From positions 1 to 6,672 of the forward strand of contig JAGUWA010000185.1 in NCBI GenBank assembly GCA_020062605.1: a stretch of 6,672 nt of DNA, given 5' to 3'. The notes below the pieces were generated by a model. That model was not told the origin of the DNA and did no database searches. It saw only the letters and a list, made by a program, of their open reading frames with translations. The stretch's first letter is position 1. Each line of letters opens with the position of its first letter. Shown in pieces: positions 5,433-6,672 of this stretch. The translations under genes were made by a program, and so were the position numbers. Source of the stretch: Parvibaculum sp. Its GTDB lineage: Bacteria; Pseudomonadota; Alphaproteobacteria; Parvibaculales; Parvibaculaceae.

Positions 5433-6503
5433 ATGACTGACGATCCCAAAAAGATCAATAAACGCGACTTTCTGAAAAAGGCAGGTGTCGGCGTCGCGGC
5501 CGTTGGCGCGTCCACGCTTGCCGCCCCCAGCATCGTCCGCGCGCAGTCGCCGATAAAGTGGCGTCTCCAGACCTATGCAGGTCCGGCGCTTGCCGAACAT
5601 GTGATCAAGCCGTCGATCGACGCTTTCAACACCGCGGCGAATGGCGAGATGACGATCGAACTCTACACCGCCGATCAGCTCGTACCGCAGGGCGAATTGT
5701 TCCGCGCTGTCCAGAACGGCACGATCGATGCGGCGCAGAGTGACGACGACTCGATGGCGGCGCCTGTCGACGTGTCGGTCTTCGGTGCCTATTTCCCCTT
5801 CGCCTCGCGCTACAGCCTCGACGTGCCGGTGCTTTGGGAATGGTATGGCCTTCGCGAAATCTGGGAAGAAGCCTATGCCGAAGTGCCGGGCGTCACCTGG
5901 CTCAGCACCGGTTCATGGGACCCCTGCAACTTCGTGACGACGAAGCCGATCCGCAAGCTCGAAGACCTGAAGGGCTTGCGCGTCTTCACCTTCCCGACAG
6001 GCGGCAAGTTCCTTGAGCGTTTCGGCGTCGTGCCGGTGACCCTGCCCTGGGAAGACATCGAAGTCGCCATCCAGACCAACGAACTCGACGGCGTTGCCTG
6101 GTGCGGTGCAACCGAGACCTACACGGTCGGCTGGGCCGACATCAACAAGTACTACCTCACCAACAACATCTCCGGTGCATGGGCGGGTTCCTACATCGCC
6201 AACACGGAGAAGTGGGAGGCGTTGCCGGAGCATCTGAAGACGCTCTTCAAGCTCACCATCGACAGCTCGCACTACTACCGTCAGCATTGGTACTGGTGGG
6301 GTGAGGCGCATTACCGTGTCACCGGCGGCAAGCTCGAGCTCACCACCATTCCGGAATCCGAATGGAAGACGGTCGAAGACGAGGCGCTCAAGTTCTGGGA
6401 TGAAATTGCCCAGAAGAGCCCGCGCAACGCGAAGGTCGTCGAAATCCTCAAGACTTACGCCGACACGATGCGCAAGGCGGGCGCCCCCTACCGCTACGGC
6501 TGA
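5433..6503 (+). CDS. TRAP transporter periplasmic substrate-binding protein (DctP/TakP/FcbT1-like)
   Basis: Extracytoplasmic receptor that binds the solute and delivers it to the permease pair encoded upstream. The 356-residue protein begins with a Tat-type leader: NKRDFLKKAG (9-18), a hydrophobic stretch, and a cleavage site near VRAQ (35-38). Lys-Arg stands where twin arginine is usual. The mature part has the DctP-fold landmarks: IKWRLQTYAGPAL (41-53), a Leu-VPQGELFRAVQNGTIDAA region (83-101), RKLEDLKGLRVFTFPTGG (174-191), LPWEDIEVAIQTNELDG (204-220) and W(A)DINKYYLTNNISG. An aromatic cluster occurs at about 280-294 (HYYRQHWYWWG...Y). The canonical pocket arginine expected just after DLKGLK-I is replaced by Phe185, with Arg183 two residues earlier. 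The ligand is therefore uncertain: a 2-oxo acid or other organic acid is only a guess from TakP/FcbT relatives. The start has an excellent AAGGAG (5419-5424), 8 bases upstream. Confidence 0.9.
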   Translation: MTDDPKKINKRDFLKKAGVGVAAVGASTLAAPSIVRAQSPIKWRLQTYAGPALAEHVIKPSIDAFNTAANGEMTIELYTADQLVPQGELFRAVQNGTIDAAQSDDDSMAAPVDVSVFGAYFPFASRYSLDVPVLWEWYGLREIWEEAYAEVPGVTWLSTGSWDPCNFVTTKPIRKLEDLKGLRVFTFPTGGKFLERFGVVPVTLPWEDIEVAIQTNELDGVAWCGATETYTVGWADINKYYLTNNISGAWAGSYIANTEKWEALPEHLKTLFKLTIDSSHYYRQHWYWWGEAHYRVTGGKLELTTIPESEWKTVEDEALKFWDEIAQKSPRNAKVVEILKTYADTMRKAGAPYRYG

Positions 6504-6529
6504 CCCGCGAACACTTGCGTCGTTACATG

Positions 6530-6566
6530 TCGGGCTCCGCCGGAAGGCGGGGCCCGATTGTCGTTT
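6530..6566 (+). terminator. Rho-independent terminator of the TRAP operon
   Basis: TCGGGCTCCGCC (6530-6541) pairs with GGCGGGGCCCGA (6546-6557) in an unbroken 12-bp stem with one T-G wobble, closed by a GGAA (GNRA-type) tetraloop and followed by TTGTCGTTT (6558-6566). It lies 26 bases after the binding protein stop and marks the end of the operon. The tail is T-rich but interrupted. Confidence 0.88.
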
Positions 6567-6589
6567 GAAGCAGTGCTGTCATCCGATCT

Positions 6590-6614
6590 GACGTCGCGAA
6601 ACCCTCGCGGCGTC
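6590..6614. promoter_or_regulatory. Inverted repeat upstream of the edge promoter (candidate operator)
   Basis: GACGTCGCGA (6590-6599) and TCGCGGCGTC (6605-6614) are complementary over 10 bp with one T-G wobble around a 5-base AACCC centre. No T-run follows directly. It ends 9 bases before the -35 box of the promoter at 6624, a position typical of an activator site or upstream operator. It could also be a second hairpin behind the operon terminator. Confidence 0.45.
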
Positions 6615-6623
6615 CACATGCTT

Positions 6624-6651
6624 TTGACAGATAGTAAGACGTCATTATCAT
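6624..6651 (+). promoter_or_regulatory. Strong sigma-70-type promoter for a gene beyond the right edge
   Basis: TTGACA (6624-6629) is a perfect -35 box; TATCAT (6646-6651) matches the -10 consensus in five of six bases; the spacer is 16 bp. Transcription would start at about 6658 and run rightward out of the window. No start codon with a ribosome site is visible in the last bases, so the gene begins beyond 6672. A GACGTC palindrome (6638-6643) lies in the spacer and repeats the sequence at 6590-6595. Confidence 0.6.
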
Positions 6652-6672
6652 CTTCTTCAAACGCAGGGCACA

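Overview
The window reads as ordinary chromosomal DNA of a GC-rich Gram-negative bacterium, most likely an alphaproteobacterium of the Rhizobiales/Parvibaculum type. This is an inference from the high GC content, the GC-rich third codon positions, and the kinds of proteins present: a TRAP transporter with a Tat-type binding-protein leader, a periplasmic PQQ aldose dehydrogenase, a DUF1329-like fragment and a TonB-type transducer. No mobile element, CRISPR array, tRNA or rRNA was seen.

Layout: (1) 1-258 is the C-terminal 85 codons of a carbamate kinase entering from the left edge. (2) 371-1201 is a complete TonB-family energy transducer, followed at once by a short gene (about 1219-1572) that resembles only the C-terminal third of DUF1329 proteins and has no export signal, so it is probably a remnant. 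(3) Converging on it with a 4-bp gap is a complete minus-strand PQQ-dependent aldose (glucose/sorbosone-type) dehydrogenase (1577-2713) with a Sec signal peptide. (4) A 77-bp divergent intergenic region carrying a perfect 10-bp palindrome separates it from a plus-strand gene for a small four-helix membrane protein of unknown function (2791-3219). (5) After a 261-bp gap lies a complete tripartite TRAP transporter operon in the order small permease (TTG start, 3481-3993), large permease (ATGA overlap, 3990-5315), periplasmic binding protein (5433-6503), closed by a strong rho-independent terminator (6530-6566). (6) The right edge holds a near-consensus sigma-70 promoter (6624-6651) with a 10-bp inverted repeat just upstream, driving a gene beyond the window.

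How the genes work together: the three TRAP genes form one uptake system in which the binding protein captures a solute (probably an organic acid, identity unknown) in the periplasm and the QM membrane pair imports it with an ion gradient. The PQQ dehydrogenase would oxidise aldoses in the periplasm, and the TonB protein would pass proton-motive force to an unseen outer-membrane receptor. These units look like independent neighbours rather than one pathway. I did not find a convincing new multi-gene system. The points most worth a second look are the unusual ligand-pocket region and KR-type Tat leader of the binding protein, the DUF1329 fragment, and the inverted repeat at the edge promoter.
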